From: Clostridium bornimense
GTDB taxonomy: Bacteria; Bacillota; Clostridia; Clostridiales; Clostridiaceae
Assembly: GCF_000577895.1 (NCBI RefSeq)
Contig: NZ_HG917868.1
Location: 62,001-126,000, forward strand
Length of the DNA stretch: 64,000 nucleotides
Reading direction: 5' to 3'
Shown: positions 52,401 through 63,531 of the stretch, in pieces
Numbering within the stretch: the first letter of the stretch is position 1
Layout of the letters: every line of letters begins with the position of its first letter
Translations under genes and position numbers: made by a program
The notes under the pieces: model-generated
Told to the model about the DNA's origin: nothing
Databases searched by the model: none
Seen by the model: the letters and a program-made list of their open reading frames with translations, nothing else

Positions 52401-55400
52401 TATAAATACAAATTAGTACATAGAAGCGATTGTTTATAGCATAAATTGCATTTGAATACTAAAAAATCGTATTACAACAAAATGCAATATTCAATGAAAT
52501 AGAAGGAGAGAACTCTGGTATTAAGACAGAAGATGTAGAAGAAATAAAAGTAGTTGAGGAGCCTAAGATAGTTGAAGAACTCACAGAAAAGAGAACAGAA
52601 AATACAAAATATTTTCTTAAGGAAGACGGAAGTACAGAAGTAGCTATTTATAAGGATCAGATTCATTATGAAGAAGATGGACAGTGGAAAGAAATAGATA
52701 ACACGCTTAAAGATACTATTGCAGAAACAGAAGATAATAAAAAGATAGATGCTATAGGAAGTGAAAATGGAGACTTAAAATTTAATTTTGCTAAGGATTC
52801 TGATGCAGAAAAGCTTGTATCTATTGAAAAGGAAGGATATGAGCTAAGTTGGAATTTAGAAGGAAGTAAAAAAAAGAAGTTAGAGGAAAAGAAAGTAGAT
52901 AAAAATGAAGAAAAGAAGCAAGTAGATGAGTTAATAAAAGAAGCAGTAGATACTACAATAAATAATGATAAAAAATATGAAAATATAACGGAAGAAAATA
53001 AAAAGGAAGTTAAGGAAGTCTTAACTTACAATGAAAATATTAAGACTTTAGAGAATAATTCTAATACAATAAATTATTCAGATATATTAGATGATGTTAC
53101 TCTTCAATATATACAAGGGACTACATCATTAAAAGAAAATTTAATAATAAATAAGAAGATTGATACCGAGAAGTTTCAATTTAATATAACAGCTAAAGGT
53201 CTTAGACCTGAGTTAAATGAGGATAATACAATTTCTTTCTATTCAGATAATGAAGAAAAGAAAGAAATATTTTTGATGAATTCACCGTATCTTATTGATG
53301 CTAATGGAGAGTCAACTACAGATGTGAAGGTTGAGATTAAAGGTGAAAATGGTAAGTATACTCTTATTTTAGAACCTAATAAATCGTGGATAAATGATAA
53401 AAATAGAGCTTATCCAGTTACATTAGATCCAGTAGTTTCAACATCCACTGATATAAGAGATATAGAAGATAACTCAGTTCATAGTAGATGGGATGTAGCT
53501 AATACAAATTATTATAATACAAATCCATTAACTATTGGTAAAGCTGAAAAGGATGGAAATGATATTTCCAGGGCATTTATTAAGTTTAAGTTACCGTCAG
53601 AAATAACATCAGCAGAAATGGTACTTAAAGCTCAACTTAATTTAGCGTTGTGGTCTAATAGTGATGGAAGATCCCAAATTAATGTTCATAAAGTATTAAA
53701 CAATTGGGATACAAGAAATATAACATGGAACAATCAACCGGGATACAATAGTAGAATTGAAGATTATGCTATGGTAAATGGCAGTGGAGGAAGTTGGTAT
53801 AGTTGGGATATAACTTCTATAGCAAAAGAGTGGTTTACGACAGGTAATAATTATGGTCTACTTTTAAAAACAGAAGGTGATGGTGGTTATTATCAAGAAT
53901 TTATATCTTCTGATGTAACTGATCCTAATGTTGTAGCAGGAAGACCTTTGGTACAATTTCAATTTATTAATGCTTGTGGACTAGAGTCGTATTGGACATA
54001 TACTACACAAGATATAGGTAGGGCGGGAACAGGTTATGTTAACAACTATAATGGTAACTTAACTTTAATTCATGATGATTTATCAATGAGTGGAAATAGA
54101 TTACCTATTAGCATAAATCACGTATTCAATAACTATGAAAGAACAAAAAATATTGGTTATGGAAGTGGTTTTAGATTAAATTTAGCGCAAACTATTGAAC
54201 GTAAGCAGTACGGTAGTGATTGGTATTATGAACATGTTGATGAGGATGGAACAAAACAGCGCTATAAAGACGATGGTGGAACAACACTTAAAAATGAAGT
54301 ACAAGAAGAGTTAACCCTAACCAAAAATTCCGATGGCACATTTACTATAAAAGATACAGAAGATTCAAAAATGAACTTTAAAGATGGTAAGCTTGTTTCT
54401 GTGGAAGATAGCAATGGAAACAAGATGACTATAGACTATTGCGATAATAAAGTGTCAAAGGTTACTGACGGATCAGGAAGAGTAGTGACATTAAAGTATA
54501 ATGGGCAAGGCTTATTAGGAGAAATAGTTTATCCAGATGGAAGAAAGAATACTTATGAGTATTCAGGAAATTCCTTAACGAAGATTACATATCCCGATGG
54601 AAAAAGCAGTAGTTATGAGTATGAAGGGGACAACAGAATAATGCATGCTACTGACTATACTGGTAATAGAATAAGATATGTATATTACAATACATCAACA
54701 TATAGAATGGGTATAGCTATAGCAAATAATGTTTCTGGAGAAGAGAATAGCAGAGTAAATTTTCAATATGGAAATAACTCAACGAAGATAACAGATAATA
54801 CAGGAAAGTACTCTTGTTATCAATTTGACAATACAGGAAAGACAATCTCTATAAGAGATGATGAAGGAAATGCTAAGTATTATAAATATGGAGCTTCAAG
54901 TAATAAAGGTAAGATAACAGAAGAATCTAAAATGCAGAAGTCGGTTATAAATTTACTTGGAAACCCAGGAGCTGAGATAGAGCAATGCTGGGAGTTTACT
55001 AAAGATGGAGGAAGTGGTTCTGGAGAGTATACTACAAGTGAAAAATATGACGGAAGTAAGAGCTTAAAAATAACAAAGACAGACGCAGTTTCAAGACAAT
55101 ATGTTCAAGATTTACCAGTGGGGATGGAAAAAGGAAAAGCATACACATTTTCTGCTTATGTAAAGACAGATAACATAGTTGCGACAGGAAATAAGGGCGC
55201 TGGTCTTGCGATTTATTATTTAAATAAAAATGGAAATTATGAAGAGGTAACATCTGATTTTATAACAGGAACAATGGATTGGCAAAGAATTCAAGTAACC
55301 TTTACTATACCAGCTGATGCAAAAAGTAATCATCTTATTGTTAGACCATTAGTGCAAGAAGCAACAGGAACAGCTTATTTTGATAACCTACAATTAGAAG

Positions 55401-56092
55401 AAGGGGAAGTTGCTAATAGATTTAATTATATAGCTAACAGTGGATTAAATGGTGTTAATGCATCTTGCTCAGGTCTAACACCGGATTTTTGGCAGGGTGA
55501 TAATTTGGAAGTCGGTAGAGATGGGTTAATAGAATGTAGTGATGAAGACCATCCAGAAGGCTTAAGTAAATCTATTATGCAGGTTTATACTAATGCAGAT
55601 CAAATAAAAAGATTTAGATATGGAACAGGTATTAAGGGTAAAAAAGGAGATTCTATTGTATTTAGTTCGTGGTTAAAGGCTGCAACGGTGCCACATGGAT
55701 TTGTTAATATATCAGCGGTATTTATATCACCATCAGGTAATACTTGGAATAGCCTTAAAATAAATAATGATTGTGATGATTGGCAATATGTTAGTGATGT
55801 TTTTATAGCTCCAAATGATTATACAGATATACATATATATGCGGAAGTATCTAATCAAGTTAATCCAATATATTTTGATGGAATACAGCTATTCAAAGAA
55901 GAATTTGGAGATAGTTATACTTATGATGACAAAGGTAATGTAGTATCAGTAAAGGATGTTTCAAAGGAAGAAAATACTTTTAAGTATGATGGAAATAATA
56001 ATTTAATTAAAACAACAACGCCGCAGGGAACAAGTTTCAATTATAAGTATGATGACAAGCATAAATTAGTACAATCTAATGATTTAAAAATT

Positions 56093-57420
56093 AGATATAT
56101 AAGAGATACTTTAGGTGGAAATACAGTAAACACAGATAATACATGGATGGAAATAAAGGCTTTGGATGAAAAGGGTAATAATATTGCAAAAGGTAAAAAG
56201 GTAACAAGTAATGAAAAGGATGCAGTAGGAAGTCGAGCAAATGTTGTAGATGGAGATACGGGAGGATCATGTTATCAGACGGATTCAACAAATTCAACAA
56301 CAATAAGTTGGGTTCAGATAGACTTAGGTAAACGATATAGTATAGAAGAAGTTAAAGTATGGCACTATTATGATGGTAGAATTTACAACAATACAAAGAC
56401 AGAAGTGTCTGAAGATGGAGAAACATGGTATACAATTTTTGATTGTGAAAAAGACGGAAAATATTCAGAAACAAAAGAAGGAAGAACTTATAAGGTAGCA
56501 GATGCAGTACCATCAGAGACTATAGATACAAGTAGTTTTAAGGTTAGATATATAAGAGATACATTAGGTGAAAACACAGTAAATAAAGATAATACCTGGA
56601 TGGAAATAAAAGCGTTAGATAAGAATGGTAATAATGTTGCAGAAGGAAAGATTGTAACTAGTAATGAAAATGATGCAGTAGGAAGTAAAGCAAATGTTGT
56701 AGATGGATATATAGGGGGGCAATGTTATCAAACAGATTCGACGAATTCGACTACAATAAGTTGGGTTCAGATAGATTTAGGTAAAAAGTACGAGTTAGAA
56801 GAAGTTAAGGTATGGCATTATTATGATGGTAGAATTTATAATAATACAAAGACAGAAGTGTCAGAAGATGGGAAGACTTGGTATACGCTTTTTGATTGTG
56901 AAAAAGACGGAAAATATTCAGAAACAAAAGAAGGAAGAACTTATAAGGTAGCAGATGCAGTTCCATCGCAAAATTCAAAAAGTGAAGATTTGCAAGTTAG
57001 GTATATAAAGGATACATTAGGAGGCAATACAGTAAATAAAGATAATACTTGGATGGAAATAAAGGCTTTAGATAAGGATGGCAAAAATATTGCACAAGGT
57101 AAGGATGTAATAAGTAGTGATAAAGATGCTGTAGGAAGTAGATCAAATGTCGTAGATGGAAATTCAGAAGGTCAATGTTATCAAACAGAATCAACATCAG
57201 TTAGTTGGGTTCAAATAGATTTAGGTAAGAAGTATGATATAGAAGAAATACAGGTATGGCATTATCATGATGGTAGAATTTATGATAATACAAAGACGGA
57301 AGTATCAGAAGATGGAGAAGTATGGTATACAATTTTTGATTGTGAAACAAGTGGAAAGTATGTAGAGACAGCAGAAGGAAGAACTTATAAGGTATCAGAT
57401 GCAGTATTATCAGATAACAC
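56093..57420 (+). repeat. Three tandem discoidin-like repeats, 453 bp each
   Basis: Copies begin at 56093, 56546 and 56999, exactly 453 bp (151 codons) apart. Each encodes R(Y)I(R/K)DTLG.NTVN.DNTWMEI.ALD, VVDG....CYQT, SWVQIDLGK.Y..EE..VWHY.DGRIY.NTKTEVSEDG, a F5/8-type-C-like fold. The DNA is very similar between copies, which suggests recent duplication and allows recombination. Confidence 0.85.
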
Positions 57421-57963
57421 TAGTGAAAATGATATTTATAGTATTAAGTATGATAAATATGGAAATCCTATTAAAACATCGATAGGAATGGGTGAGAAAA
57501 GTATATCATCATCATCTAGTTACACAGCTAGCGGAAACTATATGTCTTCTATGACAGACAGTTTTGGAAATACCGTTAGGTATGATTACGATGAAAATAG
57601 AGATGTATTAAATAGTGTAACTGATGCCAAAGGTAGTACTACAAATTATGAATATGATAGTTTAAATAGAGTAACTTCTGTAAGTAAACAAGTTGGAAGT
57701 GAAACTATATCTAATTCATATACTTATAGCAATGATAGATTAGAATCTATTTCTCATAATGGTTTTTCTTATAGATTTGGTTACGATAAATGGGGAAATA
57801 ATACTGATGTATCTGTAGGAAATCAAAAGCTTATAACTAATGTCTTTGAAGACAAAACAGGTAAGTTATTAAGTTCAACTTATGGTAATGGGCAAAAGAT
57901 AACACCAGTTTATGATAAGAATGATAACTTAATTGGAAGAGCTTATAGTGGAGATAATTTAGG

Positions 57964-59598
57964 AACTATAACTTATAGTGGAAATGTTGAAGGAGTAGGA
58001 AATAAAACAGCAGTAGGAAATAATTCTGTACTAGGTACAATTGGTGAATCAAAAAGATTAGAGTCTTTAAATATAAATATGTCTGGTATGCCAAGTGGTA
58101 TGAAAATAAAATATCAAGCTTGCATAGAAGGACAAGGATGGCAAGATTGGGTTTATGGTGGACAAGAAGCTGGAGCAGCAGGAAAAAACTTAAAAATGGA
58201 AGCTGTAAGAATTAAACTAGAAGATGCACCAGAAGGTTATATTGTACAGTATCAAGTTAATATGGAAGATAAAGGATGGGTGCCAATTTCTCAAGATGGA
58301 GAAGTGGCAGGATTAGAAGGCAAAGGAAAAAGAATAGAAGCAATAAAGATAGATCTTGTTAAAGTAAGAAGTAAAAGTATTTATGACAATAATGGAAATG
58401 TTGGAGAATATAGAGATTATGTTAGTGGATTAAACTACAAATATAGATATGATTTGTCTAATAGACTTAGAAAAGTAGAAGAATCTACAGGTGCTTTTAC
58501 TGTTATAAACTATGATAATAAAAATAATGTATCATCAACAGTAGAAACAAGAAATGGTGTAAGTTATGATACAACATATGGATATGACGAAGATAATTAT
58601 ATAAATAATATAACTTATAACAGAAATAATAAAGAATATTCTCAAAAGTTAGCCTATGACGGATTAAACAGGGTAACAACAAAGACAAATATAATGGAAA
58701 GTGACACTTCAAGTACTGTAGGGACAGTAACCTATCAAACTAAAAGTGATGGACAAGGATGGCAAGGTAAAAAGACTAATGGAACTATAGCAGGTTCATA
58801 TGGTAAAAATATTTCGCTTGAAGGAATAAAAATATCAATAAGTGATCTTCCATCAGGAACAAAGGTAAAATACCAAGCACATTGTGCAGACATTGGATGG
58901 CAAGATTGGGTATATGGCGGAGCTTTAGCAGGAACAGATGGAACTGGAAAAAGACTAGAAGCAATAAAGATACAATTAGAAGGAGCACCATCAGGATATA
59001 GCATAGAGTATAAAGCATATGTAAAAGATAAAGGATGGCAAGAATGGGTACAAAATGGTGAAGTAGCAGGAACAACAGGAGAATCTTTAGCAATGGAAGC
59101 AATAAAGATAAGGGTTGTAAAATCTGGAGTTTCTAGCAGCAAAAACTTTACTACAAAATATACATATGAAAAAGGAAAAGCAGAAGGAAGCGGAAGTGTA
59201 GTATATCAAAGTAAAGGTGTTAATGATTCATGGCAAGAAAATAAAACAGAAGGTGCATTATCAGGTACTGTAGGTAAATCAAAGGCACTAGAAGGAATAA
59301 AAGTTTCACTAAAAGATATGCCATCAGGAAGTAGAGTAAAATATAGAATTTATGATAAGGATGGAGCATGGAAAAATTGGGTATATGATGGTGCATTAGC
59401 AGGATCAGAAGGAACAGGAAATAGGCTAGAAGCAGTACAAATAGAACTAGAAGGAGCGCCAGAAGGATATTCTATAGAATATAGAGCACATGTAGCAGAT
59501 AAAGGATGGCTATCTTGGGTAGGAGAAGGAGATACAGCAGGAACAACAGGACAAGGTAAAGCAATGGAAGCTCTTGAAGTAAGACTTGTAAAAACAGG
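57964..59598 (+). repeat. Three ChW (clostridial hydrophobic W) blocks in the RHS gene
   Basis: Blocks at about 57964-58367, 58723-59121 and 59197-59598. Each has about three ChW units with the invariant GW..W / W..WV and ..G..AG..G.... pattern (for example GWQDWVYGGALAGTDGTGKRLEAIKIQLEG). ChW repeats are known almost only from clostridia and are thought to act in surface binding. They are separated by YD repeats. Confidence 0.85.
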
Positions 59599-60219
59599 AT
59601 CATCAGAAAGTACAAGAATAGCTTCAATGGATAACAACGGAAAGAAAATAAGCTATACTTATGATGCTAATGGCAATATAGAAACTATTACAGAAAACGG
59701 CAAGACAATAAAATATTATTACAACGAACTAAACGAAGTAGTAAGAGAAGACAACCAAACATTAAATAAAACAATAACTTATAGTTATGACCAAGGTGGA
59801 AATATTCTAAACAAAGTAGAATATCCATATACAACAGGAAATCTAGGAACAGCATCTAAAACAGTAGGATACACCTATGGAGATAGCAACTGGAAGGACA
59901 AGCTAACAGCATTCAACGGAAAAGAAATAACATATGATGAAATAGGAAATCCATTAACTTATGATGGATATAAGTTCACATGGGAAATGGGAAGACAATT
60001 AAAGTCTATCTCTGGTAATGGAAAAGAAATAAGTTACAAGTACAATGACAGCGGAATAAGAACAGAAAAAACAGTAAATGGAGTAACAACAAAATATTAT
60101 CTATCAGGAGATGCAGTAACACTCCTAGTGATAATGGAACAGATAAGATATACTATACATATGCTGGTTCCGTCGATCTAATATCTATGAATCTAAATGG
60201 AAAAGAGTACTTCTACATA

Positions 60220-60338
60220 AACAGAGTTCTTAGTCTAAGGAGAAATTTTAATTTCTACTTAGGCTTAGAAATCGTTATCCAGGAGTGTAGCAACCGTTCA
60301 TCCACAAGGTGGATGTTACGGATGCTAGCTATCGGATT
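60220..60338 (+). repeat. 119-bp two-hairpin insertion in the RHS gene
   Basis: Deleting 60220-60338 joins ...KEYFYI to RNVQNDVIG in frame, as normal RHS proteins read. The insert holds hairpin 1 (GTCTAAG.AGAAATT, TT, AATTTCT.CTTAGGC, about 60233-60264, 15 positions with one mismatch) and hairpin 2 (TAGCA.CCGT..ATCCAC, AAG, GTGGAT...ACGG.TGCTA, about 60288-60327). It is 119 bp, so it shifts the frame. I do not recognise the element. Confidence 0.6.
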
Positions 60339-61289
60339 AGAAATGTACAAAATGATGTAATAGGACTACATGATAGTACAGGAACAGTAGTAGTAAGTTA
60401 TAGTTATGATACATGGGGAAATATAGTATCAATAACAGGAAGTTTAAAGGATAGTGTAGGTAAAAAGAACCCATATAGATATAGAGGATATAGATATGAT
60501 GAAGAAACTGGAATGTATTATCTGCAAAGTAGATATTATAATGCAGAGTGGGGAAGGTTTGTAAATTGTGATAACATAGGCGGAAAAATAGGTGAACTAG
60601 GAACTCACAATGCATTTAAATATTGTTTTAATAATCCAGTAAATATGAGTGATGAAAGTGGTCAATGGCCAAAGTGGATGAAGAAAGCAGCTAAGGCAGT
60701 GAAGAACGTAATAAAAAAGGTATCTGAGTCAAAAGTTGTTAAGACGGTAGTTCAGAGTGTAATAAAATCAAAAGTTCTATCCTCACCAATATTAACAGCA
60801 ATATCATTGGTTGCAAAGACGATAGGAAAGGTTAATAAGAATAGAGGGACTATTACGATACCTATTTTATCAGTATCGGGAAATGCAATGGCATCAGTTA
60901 AAGGAACATTAGTGGTAACTGGAGATACAAGAGGAAATATAGCGTTGCAAGTTACAGGTTCTGGGGGAGGATCTATTGGAAGTCCATCTCTTAATCTGAG
61001 TATATTAGGTTCACCGACGTTTACAAATGCAGATAATTATAAAAATCTTAATGGGTGGGGAGCTGAAGTTGGAATATCAGCACAAGCAACACCATTTTCT
61101 ATTGATGCTAGTTATGCAATTATACCAAGATCCAATGGTAAATCATATAGTGGATTTAGTATAAAACCAGGCTTTGGAGTATCACCGTTAGAAATAGGAT
61201 TTTCTGAATATGGTGAGGCTGGATTTACATATACATTAGGAGTAATAAATATATACGATGGGACAATAGATATTTTTCCAAAACAATAG
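60309..61289 (+). pseudogene. RHS C-terminal core end and variable tip
   Basis: The frame from GTG 60309 gives the last RHS core (RNVQNDVIGLHDSTGTVVVSYSYDTWGNIV, then YRGYRYDEETGMYYLQSRYYNAEWGRFVNCD, the conserved RHS end). A variable tip follows after about residue 115. The tip has a basic helix (KWMKKAAKAVKNVIKKVSESKVVKTVV), then a Gly/Ser-rich beta segment (GSGGGSIGSPSLNLSILGSPTF). No catalytic motif that I know is visible. It is normally part of the preceding gene. The GTG lies inside the insert's hairpin without a clear ribosome-binding site, so separate translation is doubtful. The tip may be a toxin of unknown kind. Confidence 0.6.
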
Positions 61290-61306
61290 AAATGGGGATA
61301 AGAAAA

Positions 61307-61972
61307 ATGAAAAAAAATGGTTTTAATAAAAAGCAATTCATAATATTTAATATATGTATAGTATCTATGCTATTTTTAGTTATTATAATATATATTCTAT
61401 CGTTTTATAAAGGGAGAAGCTTACCACGAAATATGAATTCAAATATAAGAGATGATAAGGAAGGAATGTTGTATGGCATTAATGGAATAGATGTTGATAA
61501 TGATAAAAATGTTTATCTAGGAGTTAAGAATAAAATAAATGTATATAATAAGGAAGGAGTATTTATTTACTCGTATGTTATAAATACTTTAGGTTCATAT
61601 AATTTTAATATAGATTTAAAAAATCAATTATTGCAAATTAAGCTTGATAGAGATGATGAAATATTAAAGTATAATTTAAATGGAGATTATATTGAGAAAG
61701 AAAAAAATGAGGAGTTAATATTAGGAAAGTCAAATGTTAAACTTGACGATGGGAGTATATATAAGTTAACTAATAAGTTGTTTTTTACAAAAGTTATTGG
61801 AAAAAATAGTGTAGGGGAAATTATATATTTATATAATGCTCCTATTTGGATTGTATTAGAAAAAAACATGTTGTTGTTGATATTAGGTATAATAATTATA
61901 GAAGTAATAATTGTATGTATTTGTGTAGGAAAAAGAAAAGATTTGAATTTTCAGATAAAATTTAAACTATGA
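61307..61972 (+). CDS. Membrane protein, candidate RHS immunity partner
   Basis: A 221-aa protein with a transmembrane segment near each end (about 12-32, IFNICIVSMLFLVIIIYILSF, and about 184-206, MLLLILGIIIIEVIIVCICVG). Between them is a soluble beta-rich part (NGIDVDNDKNVYLGVKNKINVYNKEG) that resembles an NHL-like blade pair. It begins 17 bases after the RHS tip stop, with GGGG nine bases before ATG 61307. Immunity genes normally sit here, but no immunity family is recognisable. Confidence 0.5.
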   Translation: MKKNGFNKKQFIIFNICIVSMLFLVIIIYILSFYKGRSLPRNMNSNIRDDKEGMLYGINGIDVDNDKNVYLGVKNKINVYNKEGVFIYSYVINTLGSYNFNIDLKNQLLQIKLDRDDEILKYNLNGDYIEKEKNEELILGKSNVKLDDGSIYKLTNKLFFTKVIGKNSVGEIIYLYNAPIWIVLEKNMLLLILGIIIIEVIIVCICVGKRKDLNFQIKFKL

Positions 61973-62283
61973 AATTAGATATAAGCAGGTTTAATTACTA
62001 AATTTTTCATTATTCCACATTAATTTAAAATGTTGATAAAATATAAAAGATAAGAAAAGAGATAGAAGATGAAAGTTTTCTATCTCTTTGATTTTAGGAA
62101 AATAATTAAACAACGAAATTTAACCAAGAAATATTATATATAAGAAATATGAGACAAGAAAATAAAATATAGAATATATTGTAGAAAATGACATAGATAA
62201 GGTATACTATATCTATAAATCTAAAAGGATAGTGGATGTAAAAAGAATACATATAGATAGATTATATTAAAAGGGGAAAGTTT
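61973..62283. other. Intergenic region with terminator
   Basis: About 310 bases without a gene. It has a strong hairpin (AAAGAGATAG with CTATCTCTTT, about 62055-62092, followed by TGATTTT) that ends the RHS/membrane-protein unit, then AT-rich sequence leading to the next gene. Confidence 0.5.
62055..62095 (+). terminator. Terminator after the candidate immunity gene
   Basis: AAAGAGATAG pairs with CTATCTCTTT around a 14-nt loop, followed by a T-rich stretch. Confidence 0.7.
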
Positions 62284-62661
62284 ATGAAAAACGAAACGAA
62301 GGCTCAAATTATAGGAGCGAGCATAGGTGGAATAATAGCTATATTAGGATTAACTTTTATAGATGAGGTTAGTATTATGATAATTTTAGCAGCTGAATTA
62401 ATAATTGCTGTAATAATTAGATTTATATATTTACTTGTGAAAAAATTGAAATTTGGAACAGATATAGATATAGTATTAGAGATATCTATATTGATTTTAG
62501 GAATATGTGAACCATTAGCATATATTCTTAAAAATTATGGATATGGAGAAATTTGCGTAATTATAGCTATAATTTCTGTTATGCAATTTCTAATAGTTAA
62601 ACCTAAAACTAAAACACATAAAAAGTACATAGAACAACAGGAAAAAGCAAAAGAAAAATAG
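62284..62661 (+). CDS. Small polytopic membrane protein of unknown function
   Basis: A 125-aa protein with about four transmembrane segments (IIGASIGGIIAILGLTF, IMIILAAELIIAVIIRFIYLL, VLEISILILGICEPLAYIL, ICVIIAIISVMQFLIV) and a basic C-terminal tail. Good ribosome-binding site (AAGGGGAAAG). It matches no family I recognise. Close to the RHS tip, so it could be a second immunity or accessory gene, but a terminator separates it. Confidence 0.5.
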   Translation: MKNETKAQIIGASIGGIIAILGLTFIDEVSIMIILAAELIIAVIIRFIYLLVKKLKFGTDIDIVLEISILILGICEPLAYILKNYGYGEICVIIAIISVMQFLIVKPKTKTHKKYIEQQEKAKEK

Positions 62662-62779
62662 TACATAATTTAAATATAGGATTTTTTTGATGTTAAATGA
62701 AAATGAATTAGTTAATATTTATAGGCGATAGAGATGTATGAAATATATATAAATTCAATGTTGATACTTAATAATAAAT

Positions 62780-62812
62780 AAAAATGGACAAACTAACTGT
62801 CCATTTTTATTT
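62780..62812. terminator. Bidirectional terminator
   Basis: AAAAATGGACA and TGTCCATTTTT form a perfect 11-bp stem. It lies between the small membrane gene and the convergent gene at 62842. Confidence 0.85.
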
Positions 62813-62841
62813 TTAGTTTCATAATATCATAGTAGACTTAT

Positions 62842-63177
62842 TTAATTTTCAATGAAAGATACTCTTTCAATTGCCTCAACTCTAAGAATTTCTGTCTTAC
62901 TAACACCTTTTTTATCGGTGTAAGTAAACTTGATCCACTCATCGTCAGCATCTAATATAGTACATTCTATTTCCTTTTTAGAAACTAGTGTTAAGCCTAT
63001 ATCGCTTACTAATATACATTTTTTGTTTATAAGTTCAGATAAAATTTTAGACATAGATTTTTCCCCTCTCAAATTTCTTTCAAGTTTTTTTATTTTTGAT
63101 TCTATTTTTTTTATCTTTGCTGGATATGAAGAATAACTCATTATAAGTATAAATGCAATAAGCCCTAAATACTCCAA
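62842..63177 (-). CDS. Single-span membrane protein with SH3-like C-terminus
   Basis: A 111-aa protein. Residues about 1-17 form a transmembrane segment (YLGLIAFILIMSY), then a basic coiled coil (KIKKIESKIKKLERNLRG), then a small beta-barrel-like domain (GLTLVSKKEIECTILDADDEWIKFTYTDKKGVSKTEILRVEAIERVSFI). The TTG start has AAAGGAGAG eight bases upstream. The function is unknown. Confidence 0.65.
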   Translation of the reverse strand: MEYLGLIAFILIMSYSSYPAKIKKIESKIKKLERNLRGEKSMSKILSELINKKCILVSDIGLTLVSKKEIECTILDADDEWIKFTYTDKKGVSKTEILRVEAIERVSFIEN

Positions 63178-63531
63178 AACAATCTCTCCTTTAAATGTAA
63201 TTATTTAATAATAATACTCTATTATACATAATTTGTGAATTATAATTTCGGTAAATATGTAAATAAAATTGAGTTCATATAAATATTAGAAGATATCATT
63301 TTTTAATCCCTTTAGTTACCTATAAAACTTGAGAAAATAATATATTAATCTAATTAAGCTTAGATTAATAACATATTGATTAAGAAAATTATATGCTTTT
63401 ATGAATATTTAGGAATATAATATATAACATAAATGTAAGATAAAGCTTGACAAAATAATACAGGAATATTATAGTATTCTTATCGGGTTACTGTGTATTT
63501 GAAGTATGTTCTAGTAATGGAGGATTGAGAT
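63178..63531. other. Intergenic region upstream of the amino acid permease gene
   Basis: About 350 bases, AT-rich. It holds the promoter listed below. No riboswitch core or ORF with a binding site is seen. Confidence 0.45.
63447..63475 (+). promoter_or_regulatory. Promoter of the amino acid ABC permease gene
   Basis: TTGACA (63447-63452), a 17-base spacer and TATAGT (63470-63475), very close to consensus. The leader is about 50 nt. Confidence 0.75.

Larger units (their letters stand above)
52463..60181 (+). pseudogene. RHS/YD-repeat protein, 5'-truncated and frameshifted
   Basis: An open frame of about 2570 codons encodes a clostridial RHS/YD-repeat surface protein. From the start of the frame there is no ATG, GTG or TTG until 53273. 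The sequence before it (FLKEDGSTEVAIYKDQIHYEEDGQWKEID, YPVTLDPVVS) is normal RHS-type N-terminal sequence, so signal peptide and start are lost. Domains in order: DNRLRE-like region, YD repeats, a carbohydrate-binding-like section (about 54940-55900), three discoidin-like repeats, and YD repeats mixed with three ChW blocks. At about 60122 the frame shifts, and a 119-bp insertion follows. The intact protein would be a polymorphic toxin with a tip encoded at 60309-61289. Confidence 0.75.

Noticed and set aside
58735-59637. Minus-strand ORFs of 95-135 codons inside the RHS gene
   Set aside because: They mirror the ChW repeats, have no ribosome-binding sites and overlap the real coding frame fully.
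53273-60181. RHS CDS starting at TTG/ATG 53273
   Set aside because: The same frame encodes clear RHS sequence for about 270 codons upstream, so this is an internal position of a truncated gene.
60220-60338. Group I or group II intron in the RHS gene
   Set aside because: 119 bases is far too short and the conserved intron cores (domain V, P7) are not seen.
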